64,000 bases of DNA from JAJFUV01 sp964561215 (GTDB taxonomy: Bacteria > Acidobacteriota > Terriglobia > Bryobacterales > Bryobacteraceae). How positions within the stretch are numbered: the stretch's first letter is position 1; every line of letters begins with the position of its first letter. A program made the translations under genes and the position numbers. The stretch spans positions 8,954-72,953 of the forward strand of contig CAZLOS010000010.1 of assembly GCA_964561215.1 (NCBI GenBank). Reading direction: 5' to 3'. The notes below the pieces were generated by a model that searched no databases, was not told the origin of the DNA, and saw nothing but the letters and a program-made list of their open reading frames with translations. Below are positions 1 to 8,480 of the stretch, piece by piece.

Positions 1-1938
1 CCACAGGTTCCGGACAGCGGTGCGGCGCGCGCGGCGCGCGAGTTCGAGAAGCCAGGGGAGGCGATGCAGTCCCGGCTCCAGAAAAACGACCTCGGCCACC
101 TCGCGTGCGACGTCGGTGCCTCCGGCCACGGCGAGCCCCACCTGGGCGGCTGCCAGCGCCATGGCGTCGTTGATGCCGTCGCCCGCCATGGCCACGGCGC
201 GCCCGCCCCGCTGCATCGCCTGGATGCGCGCGGCTTTCTCCTGGGGCGTCAGCCTGCCCTCGTAATCGCCGATGCCGAGCGACGCCGCGACTTGGCCAGC
301 GGTCTCGCGACGGTCGCCGCTCAGCAGGAGCGTGCGAATCCCCATCGCGGCGCAGGCTCTCACGGCCGCGGGCGCGTCATGCGCGATCGAATCCGCCAGC
401 CAAAACGCGCCGGCCAGCTTGCCATCCACGGCGCAGTAGACCACGCCGTTTGAGGCGGCTCTCCCGTCGAGTTCTGCGCGCCATGCTTCGGGAACCTGTT
501 CCACTTCGCGCTCGACCCAATCCGGTAGGCCCAGCAGCACGCGACGGCCACCGGCGAGCACTGCCGCCACACCGAGTCCCGCCTGCACCGTCACTTTGTC
601 GCGGACCGGCGCGCTTATTCCGGCCTTGCTTGCATGGCGCGCGATAGCGCGTGAAACCGGGTGAAGCGAATCTTCGGCCGCCGCGGCGGCAAACGAGAGC
701 AGCGCGCGTTCGTCGAAAGGTTCCGCGGGCAGAACTCCGGTCACGCGCAAGCGGCCTTCGGTGAGCGTGCCGGTCTTGTCGAAGGCCATCGTGTCGACGC
801 GCGCCAACCGCTCCAGCGCTTCGGCCGAGCGCACCAGGATCCCGTTCCTGGCAGCCTCCCCGATGGCGATGGTGTTCACCAGCGGCACGGCGATGCCCAG
901 CGCGCAAGGACAGGCTACAACAAGCACGCTCAGGCCGTTCATCCACGCGCGCTCCGCCCCCCGGCCCCACCAGGCAATCACCACGGCCGCCGCCAGCGCC
1001 ACGGTGAGGGGCACGAACAGCGCCGCCGCGCGGTCGGCCAGCCGCTCGATGTGCGAACGGCGTCCGAGCGCGTCTTCGACGCTCGCCAAGATGCGCGCCA
1101 CCATGGAGGAATCCGCCGGGTGCACACAGCGCACCTCGATCGCGCCGTCTAACACGAGCGATCCGGCGCTCACCGCGTCGCCCGGCGCGCGCCCGGCCGG
1201 CATCGGTTCGCCGGTGAGCATGGACTCATCCACAGCCGAGGTACCGCGCTCGACGACGCCGTCCACGGGAATCCGCTCGCCCGTGAGCACCTGAATCACG
1301 TCGCCCGGTTTCACCGCCGGGGCGTCCACCGCCAGCCACGCCTCATCCCGGCGCACACGGGCCGAGGACGGCGCCAGTTCCATCAACTCCCGCACCGCGC
1401 GCCGGCCGCGCCTTCGCGCGTGTGCCTCGAGCAGGCGGCCGGTTGTCACCAGCAGCAGCACCATGCAGGCGGTGTCGAAGTAGATCTCGCCGGACCGCCG
1501 GATGACCGAAACCGCTGAAAAAAGGAATGCGGTCCCCGCGCCCAGCGCGATGAGGCTGTCCATGGAGAACCGCAGCCGCCGCACGTCGCGCGCAAGCCCC
1601 GCGGCGTAAGGCGGAAACAGCAGCGCGAAGGCCGGCGCGGCCAGCAGCAACGCCAGCGAACGTACCATTGCCAGGGCGTTCTGCGGCGGTGGAACCGCGC
1701 CGGGTGCCGCGAGCGAGTAAAGAAACAGGCTCAGCACCATGACGTTCATGGCGAAGAACGCCCCCAGTCCCAAGCGCAGGATCAGCGAACGGACAACGGC
1801 GACATTGGCCGCCCCGGGCGAAGCGGCCGATCCCAGCGCGGCCGCCATGATGGAGCAGCCCACGCAGCAATAGGCGGGCTCACGATCTCCGGATGACGCC
1901 ACCGGCAAACCGCAGTGCGCGCAGGCAAGCATCGGCAT
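1..1938 (-). CDS. Copper-type heavy-metal P-type ATPase (FixI/CcoI-like), 3' end cut by window
   Basis: Membrane ATPase that pumps a soft metal ion, probably copper, across the inner membrane. The 646 visible codons begin at ATG 1938. An N-terminal zinc ribbon has Cys6, Cys9, Cys24, Cys25 and Cys28 in the pattern CAHCGLP...YCCVGC, as in FixI/CcoI pumps that feed cbb3 oxidases. Then come hydrophobic segments, the ACPCALG metal site near residue 343, the phosphorylation motif DKTGTLTEG near 386, the LHP motif near 425 and GDGINDAMAL near 584. The stop codon lies beyond base 1. No HMA domain (GMTCxxC) sits between the ribbon and the first membrane segments, which is unusual for FixI. It starts 18 bases after the PPK2 gene at 1957 and is probably co-transcribed. 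No cbb3 oxidase gene is visible, so the role in oxidase assembly is inference. Confidence 0.9.
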   Translation of the reverse strand, partial: MPMLACAHCGLPVASSGDREPAYCCVGCSIMAAALGSAASPGAANVAVVRSLILRLGLGAFFAMNVMVLSLFLYSLAAPGAVPPPQNALAMVRSLALLLAAPAFALLFPPYAAGLARDVRRLRFSMDSLIALGAGTAFLFSAVSVIRRSGEIYFDTACMVLLLVTTGRLLEAHARRRGRRAVRELMELAPSSARVRRDEAWLAVDAPAVKPGDVIQVLTGERIPVDGVVERGTSAVDESMLTGEPMPAGRAPGDAVSAGSLVLDGAIEVRCVHPADSSMVARILASVEDALGRRSHIERLADRAAALFVPLTVALAAAVVIAWWGRGAERAWMNGLSVLVVACPCALGIAVPLVNTIAIGEAARNGILVRSAEALERLARVDTMAFDKTGTLTEGRLRVTGVLPAEPFDERALLSFAAAAAEDSLHPVSRAIARHASKAGISAPVRDKVTVQAGLGVAAVLAGGRRVLLGLPDWVEREVEQVPEAWRAELDGRAASNGVVYCAVDGKLAGAFWLADSIAHDAPAAVRACAAMGIRTLLLSGDRRETAGQVAASLGIGDYEGRLTPQEKAARIQAMQRGGRAVAMAGDGINDAMALAAAQVGLAVAGGTDVAREVAEVVFLEPGLHRLPWLLELARRARRTAVRNLW

Positions 1939-1956
1939 GGAACCAGGCAAAACGTC

Positions 1957-2670
1957 TCACTGAAGCTTCTGCCGGACCGTCGTCGTGAGCGTGCGCAGCG
2001 CCTCGACGCGCGCCACCCACTTGGAATTGCCGGGGACCACCGTCCAGGGCGCCGTGATCGTACTGGTCTTGAGCAGCATCTCCTCGACGGCAGCTTCGTA
2101 TTCTCCCCACTTCTTCCGGTTGCGCCAGTCCTCGTCGGTGAGCTTCCAGGCCTTGTAGGGATTATTCTTGCGCGCCTCGAAGCGCCGCAGTTGTTCATCC
2201 TGGCTGATGTGGATCCAGAACTTGACCAGGATCATGCCGAAATCGACCAATTGGCGCTCGAATTCGTTGATCTCCCTGTATGCACGGCGCCACTCGGCTT
2301 CCGTGCAGAAACCCTCGACGCGCTCTACCAGCACGCGTCCGTACCAGCTGCGGTCGAAGATCAGGATCTGTTTCTCTTCTGGTGCTTCCAGACGGCGCCA
2401 GAACCGGTACAAATAGTGATGCGTCTTGTCTTCGCCCGCGGGCGCGGAGATGGGAAACACTTCGTAGCCGCGCGGGTCCAGCATTTGAGTGGCGCGGCGG
2501 ATATTGCCGCCCTTGCCGGCCGCATCCCAGCCTTCGTAGAGCACGACGAGTGTCCGCTTCTCGCGGTAGAGTTCCAACGCCAGTTCGCGCAATTCGAGCT
2601 GAAGCCTCAACAGGGAGCGCTCGTACTGGGGCCGCGTCAGTGTGCGTTTGAGGTCGACGGTTTCAAGCAT
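1957..2670 (-). CDS. Polyphosphate kinase 2 family protein, downstream copy
   Basis: PPK2 enzymes move phosphate between polyphosphate and nucleotides; whether this one uses AMP, ADP or GDP cannot be read from sequence. From ATG 2670 the protein has 237 aa. The Walker A motif GWDAAGKG is at residues 47-54 and the second PPK2 signature FDRSWYGRVLVERV starts at 105. An upstream ATG at 2733 would add 21 residues without PPK2 character, all within the preceding gene. ATG 2670 gives the family start MLETVDLK, which matches the start of the neighbouring paralogue. The gene overlaps that paralogue by 8 bases, so the two are probably translated together. Confidence 0.9.
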   Translation of the reverse strand: MLETVDLKRTLTRPQYERSLLRLQLELRELALELYREKRTLVVLYEGWDAAGKGGNIRRATQMLDPRGYEVFPISAPAGEDKTHHYLYRFWRRLEAPEEKQILIFDRSWYGRVLVERVEGFCTEAEWRRAYREINEFERQLVDFGMILVKFWIHISQDEQLRRFEARKNNPYKAWKLTDEDWRNRKKWGEYEAAVEEMLLKTSTITAPWTVVPGNSKWVARVEALRTLTTTVRQKLQ

Positions 2671-3433
2671 GGCGGCGCCTCCCGGGCTTGGCTTCCGGTT
2701 GCGCTTGAGGGATCGGCTTCCCTCGCTCCACAAGCGTCTGTTCGAGGCGCGCCACGATGGTCGAGAAGACTTTGTGGCGGGTCCAGCACCGGTCGGTGGC
2801 TTCCACCACGGTCCACGGCCCCCACTCGGTCTGGGTGCGTTCCAGCATGGCCTCGATGGCTTCTAAGTACTCCTCGTAGTGCTTGTGATGCTTCCAGTCT
2901 TCCTTCTGCAAGTGCCAGCTCTCCAGCGAATCGCGCTCCAGCCTGCGGAAACGACGATCCTGCTCTTTCTTGCTGATGTGCAGGAAGAACTTCAGAACGA
3001 CGTAGCCATCGTCGGCGACGGTGTGTTCGAAGTCGACGATGTCCTGATAGGCGCGCTTCCACAGTTTCGGCGCGACCAGTTTCTCAACACGCTCGACCAG
3101 CACCCGCCCGTACCAGCTCCGGTCGAAGATCGCCATCTGGCCATAGTTGGGCAACTTGACCCAAAAGCGCCACAGCCAGGGCAGGTGCTGCTCCATGGTG
3201 CGCGGTCCGCGGATCGGGTAGAGGCGAAAGCCGCGCGGCTCCAGGTGCTGCGTGAGATGATTGACGATGGATCCCTTGCCTGCCGCGTCCCAACCTTCAA
3301 AGACGATGACGCTGGGGATGCCCGCGTCCCAGCAGGCTTTCTCGAGATCGTAGAGGCGGCGCTCTAATGCAGGCATCTCCGCCTCGAACTGCTTCTTCGA
3401 GAGTCTCTTGGAGAGGTCGATCTTTTCCAGCAC
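2663..3433 (-). CDS. Polyphosphate kinase 2 family protein, upstream copy
   Basis: A second PPK2-family phosphotransferase of 256 aa. The Walker A motif GWDAAGKG is at residues 47-54, exactly as in the downstream copy, and FDRSWYGRVLVERV starts at 103. It begins MLEKIDLSKRL, parallel to the paralogue. The C-terminal tail (about 25 residues) is rich in Pro, Arg and Lys. It leads a minus-strand group with the second PPK2 gene and the metal ATPase. Only 39 bases separate its start from the divergent gene at 3473, so the two promoters must lie within or overlap that gap. Two separate PPK2 modules recall the two fused PPK2 domains of polyphosphate:AMP phosphotransferase (Pap). Confidence 0.9.
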   Translation of the reverse strand: MLEKIDLSKRLSKKQFEAEMPALERRLYDLEKACWDAGIPSVIVFEGWDAAGKGSIVNHLTQHLEPRGFRLYPIRGPRTMEQHLPWLWRFWVKLPNYGQMAIFDRSWYGRVLVERVEKLVAPKLWKRAYQDIVDFEHTVADDGYVVLKFFLHISKKEQDRRFRRLERDSLESWHLQKEDWKHHKHYEEYLEAIEAMLERTQTEWGPWTVVEATDRCWTRHKVFSTIVARLEQTLVERGKPIPQAQPEAKPGRRRHA

Positions 3434-3472
3434 TTGCCGCTTATTCTACTATCATTGGAACGAGGTTAGCTC

Positions 3473-5059
3473 ATGCGAATTGTCAACTTGCTCCTGTTCC
3501 CGCTCCTTCTCCTTTCCCAGACGCCTGAGCCCGTCATACGGGTCACCACGCGCCTGGTAACCGTTAATGTAGTCGTCCGCTCCAAGGGCGCTCCAGTAAC
3601 CGATCTCACCGCCCGCGAATTCGAGGTCTTTGATGGCGGCAATCCGCGGAAGATCGCGTTCTTTGCGATGAATTCCGCGGCGGCCTTCCATCTGGAGGCG
3701 GCTCGGGCTCCGAAGAACGTGTTCACCAACCGCGGCGAGACCCGGTCCGAAGCACCCAACTCCGCGACCGTGCTGCTGGTGGACGGCCTTAATACGGAAC
3801 CGAACGATCAGGTTTTTGCCAGGGATCAGATCCTGCGCTTCCTGAGCGAACTGAATCCCAGCGAGCGAATCGCCATCTATGCCCTGGGCCAGCGCCTGAC
3901 TGTGATTCACGATTTCAGCGACGACCGCGACCATCTGGCGAAGGTATTGGCGCGATTGAGCCAGGGGCAGGTGACCGAGGCTATTGGTGCAGAGATCGAT
4001 TTGGGCGTCATCCAGATGCTGGACAAGCACCAGACCATGGAAAATTCCCAGAAGAACGAGAAGGTCTACTACGAATCGGTGCGTGTGCGGCGCACGATTT
4101 CCGCGCTGGATTCCATCGCCAATCATCTGGCCAAGTTGCCCGGTCGCAAGAATCTGGTCTGGATTGCGGGAAGCTTTCCCATCTATCCGGGATTCCAGGT
4201 CATCTCGGGCCGGTATGCGACTACCCGGCAAGAGCCTTTCATGGAGGATGTTCGGCGTACAACGCGCCTATTCAGTGATGCCAACATGGCCATCTATCCG
4301 GTGGACGCCCGCGGCATGTTCAGCATTGAGCGTTACGGCGCCGATCGTCGGCATAGGATACAGCGGTTTCAGATCGAGACTTCCCCATCTCCATTTCATC
4401 CCGACAATCGCGACGCCATGAAGATGCTGGCCGACGGGACAGGTGGGGTGATGTTCAAGGACACCAACGATTTGAGCAAGGCGCTTCGACAAGCCATCGA
4501 AGATGCCCAGGTGACCTACACGCTGGGTTTCTATCCGGACCAGCATTCGTTGGACGGGAAGTACCACGAGTTGAATGTGAAGATCGCCCGCAAGGGACTC
4601 GACGTGCGCCATCGCAAGGGGTATATGGCGGTGACGGACACCGCCCTTGGCGCGGATGAGCGGAAGACGATGCTGCGGGACACGTTGTGGAGTCCGCTGG
4701 ATGCCTCCTCGATCGAGATTGTCGCCCGCGCGGATGCGCACGACGGGGGCGTGGACCTCGCGCTCTCGATCAACCCCGAGACGTTCACCCTGGAACAGAA
4801 ACAGGACCGCTGGGTGGGAGGCCTCGACGTGTATCTGACGCAGTGCGACACGCAAGGCAAAGAACTGGAGACGACGCGAGACTCGATCGACTTGAACCTG
4901 ACCGCCGGGCGGTACGCGACGCGCCAGGAAAACTGGCTGGCCATGGCCAAGACCGTGCGCCCCAAGCCGGAGGCCATCGAGCTTCGGGTGATCGTGCAGG
5001 ACAGGCCCACCGGCGTCCTCGGTTCCGTTCGCATCCCGTTGAGCCGGCTGAAGAAATAG
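3473..5059 (+). CDS. Secreted acidobacterial VWFA-related protein
   Basis: 528 aa with an N-terminal signal peptide (hydrophobic stretch LLLFPLLLL). The segment following it, from VTTRLVTVNVVV to LTAREFEVFDGG, is typical of the acidobacterial VWFA-related family (TIGR03436). A von Willebrand A-like fold follows, with VLLVDGLNTE near residue 100 in the position of the metal-binding strand, although the classical DxSxS is not intact. The family is abundant in acidobacteria and its function is unknown; adhesion or protein-protein contact outside the cell is the usual guess. It lies just ahead of the sigma-factor/type II secretion block, so it could be secreted by that system, but nothing in the sequence proves that. 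Confidence 0.85.
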   Translation: MRIVNLLLFPLLLLSQTPEPVIRVTTRLVTVNVVVRSKGAPVTDLTAREFEVFDGGNPRKIAFFAMNSAAAFHLEAARAPKNVFTNRGETRSEAPNSATVLLVDGLNTEPNDQVFARDQILRFLSELNPSERIAIYALGQRLTVIHDFSDDRDHLAKVLARLSQGQVTEAIGAEIDLGVIQMLDKHQTMENSQKNEKVYYESVRVRRTISALDSIANHLAKLPGRKNLVWIAGSFPIYPGFQVISGRYATTRQEPFMEDVRRTTRLFSDANMAIYPVDARGMFSIERYGADRRHRIQRFQIETSPSPFHPDNRDAMKMLADGTGGVMFKDTNDLSKALRQAIEDAQVTYTLGFYPDQHSLDGKYHELNVKIARKGLDVRHRKGYMAVTDTALGADERKTMLRDTLWSPLDASSIEIVARADAHDGGVDLALSINPETFTLEQKQDRWVGGLDVYLTQCDTQGKELETTRDSIDLNLTAGRYATRQENWLAMAKTVRPKPEAIELRVIVQDRPTGVLGSVRIPLSRLKK

Positions 5060-5165
5060 CCGCCAGCACGGATGTGGGCTCACGCCCCTCTTCCGGGTTA
5101 AACTCAAAGTACCTGCGGCAGACTTTTTTCGGCCCGTGGGCGTCATTAGACAAGGAGCCGACGAT

Positions 5166-5714
5166 TTGATCTTCCGGGAAGTCGAGGATCGCGACCTCAT
5201 AAAGAGGGCGCGCCGGGGGCAGGTTGAAGCGTATAACTTATTGGTTTCCCGCTGGGAGAAGCGGATTTACAACTACATTCTCCGGCTGGTGGGAGACCGC
5301 GAGGACGCTCTCGACGCGACCCAGGACACGTTTCTCAAAGCGTATCAGAGCCTCGGCAGACTGGAGGACGAGGGGCGTTTCGCTCCCTGGCTGTTCCGGA
5401 TAGCGCACAACGAGGCATACTCGCTGCTGCGCAAGCGGCGGCCCGAGGGGGAAATGCCCGCGGAGATAGCCGAAGGACCCGAGCGGCCCCGGCTGTATCC
5501 GGTCGAATTGAGGTTGGCGGTGAAAGGCGCGCTGGGCAGGTTGAGCGACGAGCAGCGCGAGGCCGTGGTGCTGAAGATTTACCAGGGCTTCAAGTTCGAG
5601 GAAATGGCCCAGGTTCTCGGCTGCCCGGTCTCGACGGTGAAGTCGCGATTATACACGGCGCTTGAACTGCTGAAAGCCGAGTTGGCTCCGATTGACGCAC
5701 GGGGTGTCGAATGA
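5166..5714 (+). CDS. ECF-type RNA polymerase sigma factor
   Basis: A sigma-70 family factor of about 182 aa with only regions 2 and 4. Region 2 contains DALDATQDTFLKAYQSL and region 4 contains LSDEQREAVVLKIYQGF followed by the helix-turn-helix VSTVKSRLYTAL. I chose TTG 5166 because a strong Shine-Dalgarno (CAAGGAG, 5151-5157) sits 8 bases upstream. A GTG at 5136 in the same frame would add ten residues but would place that site inside the gene. The stop overlaps the next start by 4 bases (ATGA), coupling it to a zinc-finger anti-sigma gene. It probably controls its own operon, which runs into the secretion genes; no target promoter motif was identified. Confidence 0.9.
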   Translation: MIFREVEDRDLIKRARRGQVEAYNLLVSRWEKRIYNYILRLVGDREDALDATQDTFLKAYQSLGRLEDEGRFAPWLFRIAHNEAYSLLRKRRPEGEMPAEIAEGPERPRLYPVELRLAVKGALGRLSDEQREAVVLKIYQGFKFEEMAQVLGCPVSTVKSRLYTALELLKAELAPIDARGVE

Positions 5715-6289
5715 AGTGCACGTCGTTTGATTTGAATGCCTCCTATTTCGGCGAGCTGCCCGCGGACGAGCGCCGCGGTGTGGAAGAGCACGTAGCAGCT
5801 TGCGCCGCTTGCCGCGCGGAACTCGAGCGGCTGCGGGTAACCCAGACGGCGCTCGCGTCAATCCCGGACGAAGAGATCCCACAGCGGCTTGCTTTCGTCT
5901 CCGACAAGATCTTCGAGCCAACCTGGTGGCAGCGTTTGTGGCATCCCGGTCCTCAGTGGGCGCTGGTTTCGGCCGGACTGGTAGCCGCGGCCATCCTGCT
6001 TCACGGCTATATGTACCGGCCTGCGGCGGCCCCGGCGATCGAGGCGCAAGGGCTCGAAACTCGTGTCGAGGCGGAGTTGGCGCGCCGCTTGCCGGTAGCG
6101 CTGGACGAAGCCGTTGCGCGCCTGGAAGCGCGTCATCAGGTGCAGGTCCGCGAGGCGGTGGCGGCCGTCGAGAAACGCGCTGAAATCGAGCGGAAAGCGC
6201 AGATGGTGGCGTTTGAAGAGAACCTCGACGTGCTGCGCAAGCGCTTCAACGTGATGTACCTGGCCAGCGCCAACATGGGAGGACGCTGA
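5711..6289 (+). CDS. Anti-sigma factor with zinc-finger (zf-HC2) and one membrane helix
   Basis: 192 aa. The N-terminal domain has His27, Cys31 and Cys34 in the pattern HVAACAAC, the anti-sigma zinc-finger signature, with Cys3 as the likely fourth ligand. One membrane helix is at about residues 84-102 (WALVSAGLVAAAILL). The rest is a charged, Ala/Glu/Arg-rich helix of about 90 residues that looks like a coiled coil, presumably periplasmic. It should hold the preceding sigma factor at the membrane until a signal arrives. It overlaps the sigma gene by 4 bases and the next gene by 1 base. The long coiled-coil sensor region is not typical of simple RsrA-type factors. Confidence 0.85.
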   Translation: MKCTSFDLNASYFGELPADERRGVEEHVAACAACRAELERLRVTQTALASIPDEEIPQRLAFVSDKIFEPTWWQRLWHPGPQWALVSAGLVAAAILLHGYMYRPAAAPAIEAQGLETRVEAELARRLPVALDEAVARLEARHQVQVREAVAAVEKRAEIERKAQMVAFEENLDVLRKRFNVMYLASANMGGR

Positions 6290-6837
6290 TGAAACGCCTG
6301 TTTACGCTGGCGCTGCTGCTTGGCGGTGCCTTGTGGGTGGGCGCGGCGGACAAGCCGCGCGTCAGCCGCGCGGCTTTGGCACCCTTGGAGAAGTCCTTCG
6401 ACCGGCGTCTGGATGGATGGAGCGTCGACGAGCCGGTGATGCTGCTCGGCACGACGCGCGGCGTGTATCTGGAAGGATACGGGGCGGTCTTCACGGCGGA
6501 GATGAACCTCATGCCCGGCCCGGCGATTTCTCCCTTTCAGCCGACTATTCGCAAGGAGAGCATCGTTCGCGTTCATCAGAGAAAGGTGGAGCGGCTGCCG
6601 CGGCTGCGCGAGCAGATGAAGGAGATGCTGGTGGCCAGCGCCCAGTCGCTGGATACCGTGCCGCTGGATGAGAAGATCGTCGTCGGTGTTACTCTATTTC
6701 ATTATTCCTGGGAAGATGTGAGCGGCGTGCCGGCCCAGATCGTCATGCAGACGCAACGGCGTTTGCTGCTGGACTACTCGCTCAAGCGTATTGATCGCGC
6801 CGCGCTCGAAGCCGGCATCCGGACCGAGGAACTCTAG
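6289..6837 (+). CDS. Secreted protein of unknown function in the sigma/type II secretion operon
   Basis: 182 aa with a clear signal peptide (residues 1-20: MKRLF, a Leu/Ala core, then GAADKP). I do not recognise a family. The mature part has alternating beta-like stretches (TTRGVYLEGYGAVFTAEM near 55-72) and an amphipathic helix rich in Arg and Glu. Its start overlaps the anti-sigma stop (TGATG) and its stop overlaps the gspE start by one base, so it is translationally coupled to both. It could be a periplasmic partner of the anti-sigma coiled coil or a periplasmic component of the secretion machine. Both are guesses from position. Confidence 0.75.
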   Translation: MKRLFTLALLLGGALWVGAADKPRVSRAALAPLEKSFDRRLDGWSVDEPVMLLGTTRGVYLEGYGAVFTAEMNLMPGPAISPFQPTIRKESIVRVHQRKVERLPRLREQMKEMLVASAQSLDTVPLDEKIVVGVTLFHYSWEDVSGVPAQIVMQTQRRLLLDYSLKRIDRAALEAGIRTEEL

Positions 6838-8480
6838 TGCCCATGCGCCTCGGCGAGATGCTCATAGAACGGCGGCTCATCGAGCCGGAAGACCTGGACC
6901 GGGCGTTGGAGATCCAGAAGGAACGGAGCGAGAAGATCGGCAAGATCCTGGTCGATCTTGGCTTCATCGCCATGCACGACGTGCTGGCCACGCTGTCGGA
7001 GCAGCTCACCATCCCACTGGTCACGATCGAGTCGGCGCCGCCCTCCGATCCCACCCTCGACGAGCTCGCTCCGCGCTTTCTTCGCCAGTCGCGCTGCCTG
7101 CCGCTGGAGCTTAAGGATTCCACGCTCACCCTCGCCATGGCGGACCCGCTGGACTTCGAAACCATCTCGGCCGTGCGCGGTTTCACAGGCCTGAAGGTCG
7201 AGCCGGTGCTGGCCGGCGAGCAGGAAATCCTCGACGCCGTCGACAAGTACTACGGCGAAAGCGAGAAGCAGGAGCAGGAGATCGAAGGCGATGCCGCGGC
7301 GGCCAGCGAGGACCTGGAACACCTGCGCGACATGGCCAGCGAGGCGCCCGTCATCCGCCTGGTGAACGCCATGATCGCCCAGGCCGTGGAGAAGCGCGCC
7401 AGCGACATTCACATCGAGCCGTTCGAAAAAGAATTCCGCGTACGGTACCGCGTGGACGGCGTGCTCTATCCGCAGGACGCCCCGCCCCGCGAACTGAAGG
7501 CCGCCGTCATCAGCCGCGTCAAGCTGATGGCCAAGCTCAACATCGCCGAGCGGCGCCTGCCGCAGGACGGCCGCATCAAGATCAAAATCCTGGGACGCGA
7601 GGTGGACCTGCGCGTCTCCACGCTGCCCACGCTTTACGGCGAGAGCGTTGTCATGCGCCTGTTGGACCGTTCGGCAGGCGATTTCTACGATTTGCTCAAG
7701 CTCGGCTTCGACGACAAGATGCTCCGCCGCATGGAGCATTTCACCTCGCTGCCGCACGGCATCTTCCTGGTCACCGGTCCCACCGGTAGCGGTAAGTCGA
7801 CCACGCTCTATTCGGCGCTCAAGCGCATCAACCAGACCGACAAGAAGATCATCACCATCGAGGACCCGGTCGAGTACCAGATGGACGGTATCAACCAGAT
7901 CCACGTGAATCCGCAGATCGGGTTGACGTTCGCCAGCGGCCTGCGTCACATCGTGCGCCAGGACCCGGACGTTATCATGGTGGGCGAGATCCGCGACCGC
8001 GAAACGGCCGACGTCGCCATTCGGGCCGCGCTCACCGGGCACTTCGTTTTCTCCACATTGCACACCAACGACGCGCCCAGCGCCATCACGCGCCTCACCG
8101 ACATGGGCGTGGAGAGCTACCTGATCACATCCTCGGTCACGGCGGTGCTTGCGCAGCGGCTCGTGAGGGTCATTTGCCAGAATTGCAGGACCGGGGCGGG
8201 CGAGCGCATGACGCCGCTCGGAGAGCGCATCACCACCTACCGCGGCGCCGGTTGCGATCAATGCTACGGCTCCGGCTTCACCGGCCGCGTGGGCATCTTC
8301 GAGCTGATGGAGCTCGACGACGAGATCCGCAAGCTGATCATGGAGAACGGAGACGCCGTGGCCATCACGGCCGTGGCGCGGCGCAACGGGATGCGCAATC
8401 TGCGCGAGGACGGCTGGCTGAAGGTGCGAGAGGGCGTCACGACTCCCGAGGAAGTGATGCGCGTCACCCAGGAATTCTGA
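6837..8480 (+). CDS. gspE: Type II secretion ATPase GspE (PilB/GspE family)
   Basis: 547 aa cytoplasmic hexameric ATPase that powers pseudopilus assembly. An N-terminal T2SSE_N-like domain (residues 1-130, MRLGEMLIERRLI) is followed by the ATPase core. The Walker A motif GPTGSGKSTT starts near residue 314, then the Asp-box region (ITIEDPVEYQ), Walker B (VIMVGEIRD) and the His-box region (STLHTND). The zinc-binding pairs CQNC and CDQC lie near 447 and 474, as in canonical GspE/PilB. The first codon is GTG 6837, overlapping the previous stop by one base; ATG 6843 is an alternative start. Pseudopilin, GspK and secretin genes downstream point to type II secretion rather than type IV pili. Confidence 0.95.
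   Translation: MPMRLGEMLIERRLIEPEDLDRALEIQKERSEKIGKILVDLGFIAMHDVLATLSEQLTIPLVTIESAPPSDPTLDELAPRFLRQSRCLPLELKDSTLTLAMADPLDFETISAVRGFTGLKVEPVLAGEQEILDAVDKYYGESEKQEQEIEGDAAAASEDLEHLRDMASEAPVIRLVNAMIAQAVEKRASDIHIEPFEKEFRVRYRVDGVLYPQDAPPRELKAAVISRVKLMAKLNIAERRLPQDGRIKIKILGREVDLRVSTLPTLYGESVVMRLLDRSAGDFYDLLKLGFDDKMLRRMEHFTSLPHGIFLVTGPTGSGKSTTLYSALKRINQTDKKIITIEDPVEYQMDGINQIHVNPQIGLTFASGLRHIVRQDPDVIMVGEIRDRETADVAIRAALTGHFVFSTLHTNDAPSAITRLTDMGVESYLITSSVTAVLAQRLVRVICQNCRTGAGERMTPLGERITTYRGAGCDQCYGSGFTGRVGIFELMELDDEIRKLIMENGDAVAITAVARRNGMRNLREDGWLKVREGVTTPEEVMRVTQEF

Noticed and set aside
6834..8261. 475-codon minus-strand frame opposite gspE
   Set aside because: His/Asp/Gln-rich composition of an antisense shadow in high-GC DNA; gspE has all its motifs on the plus strand.
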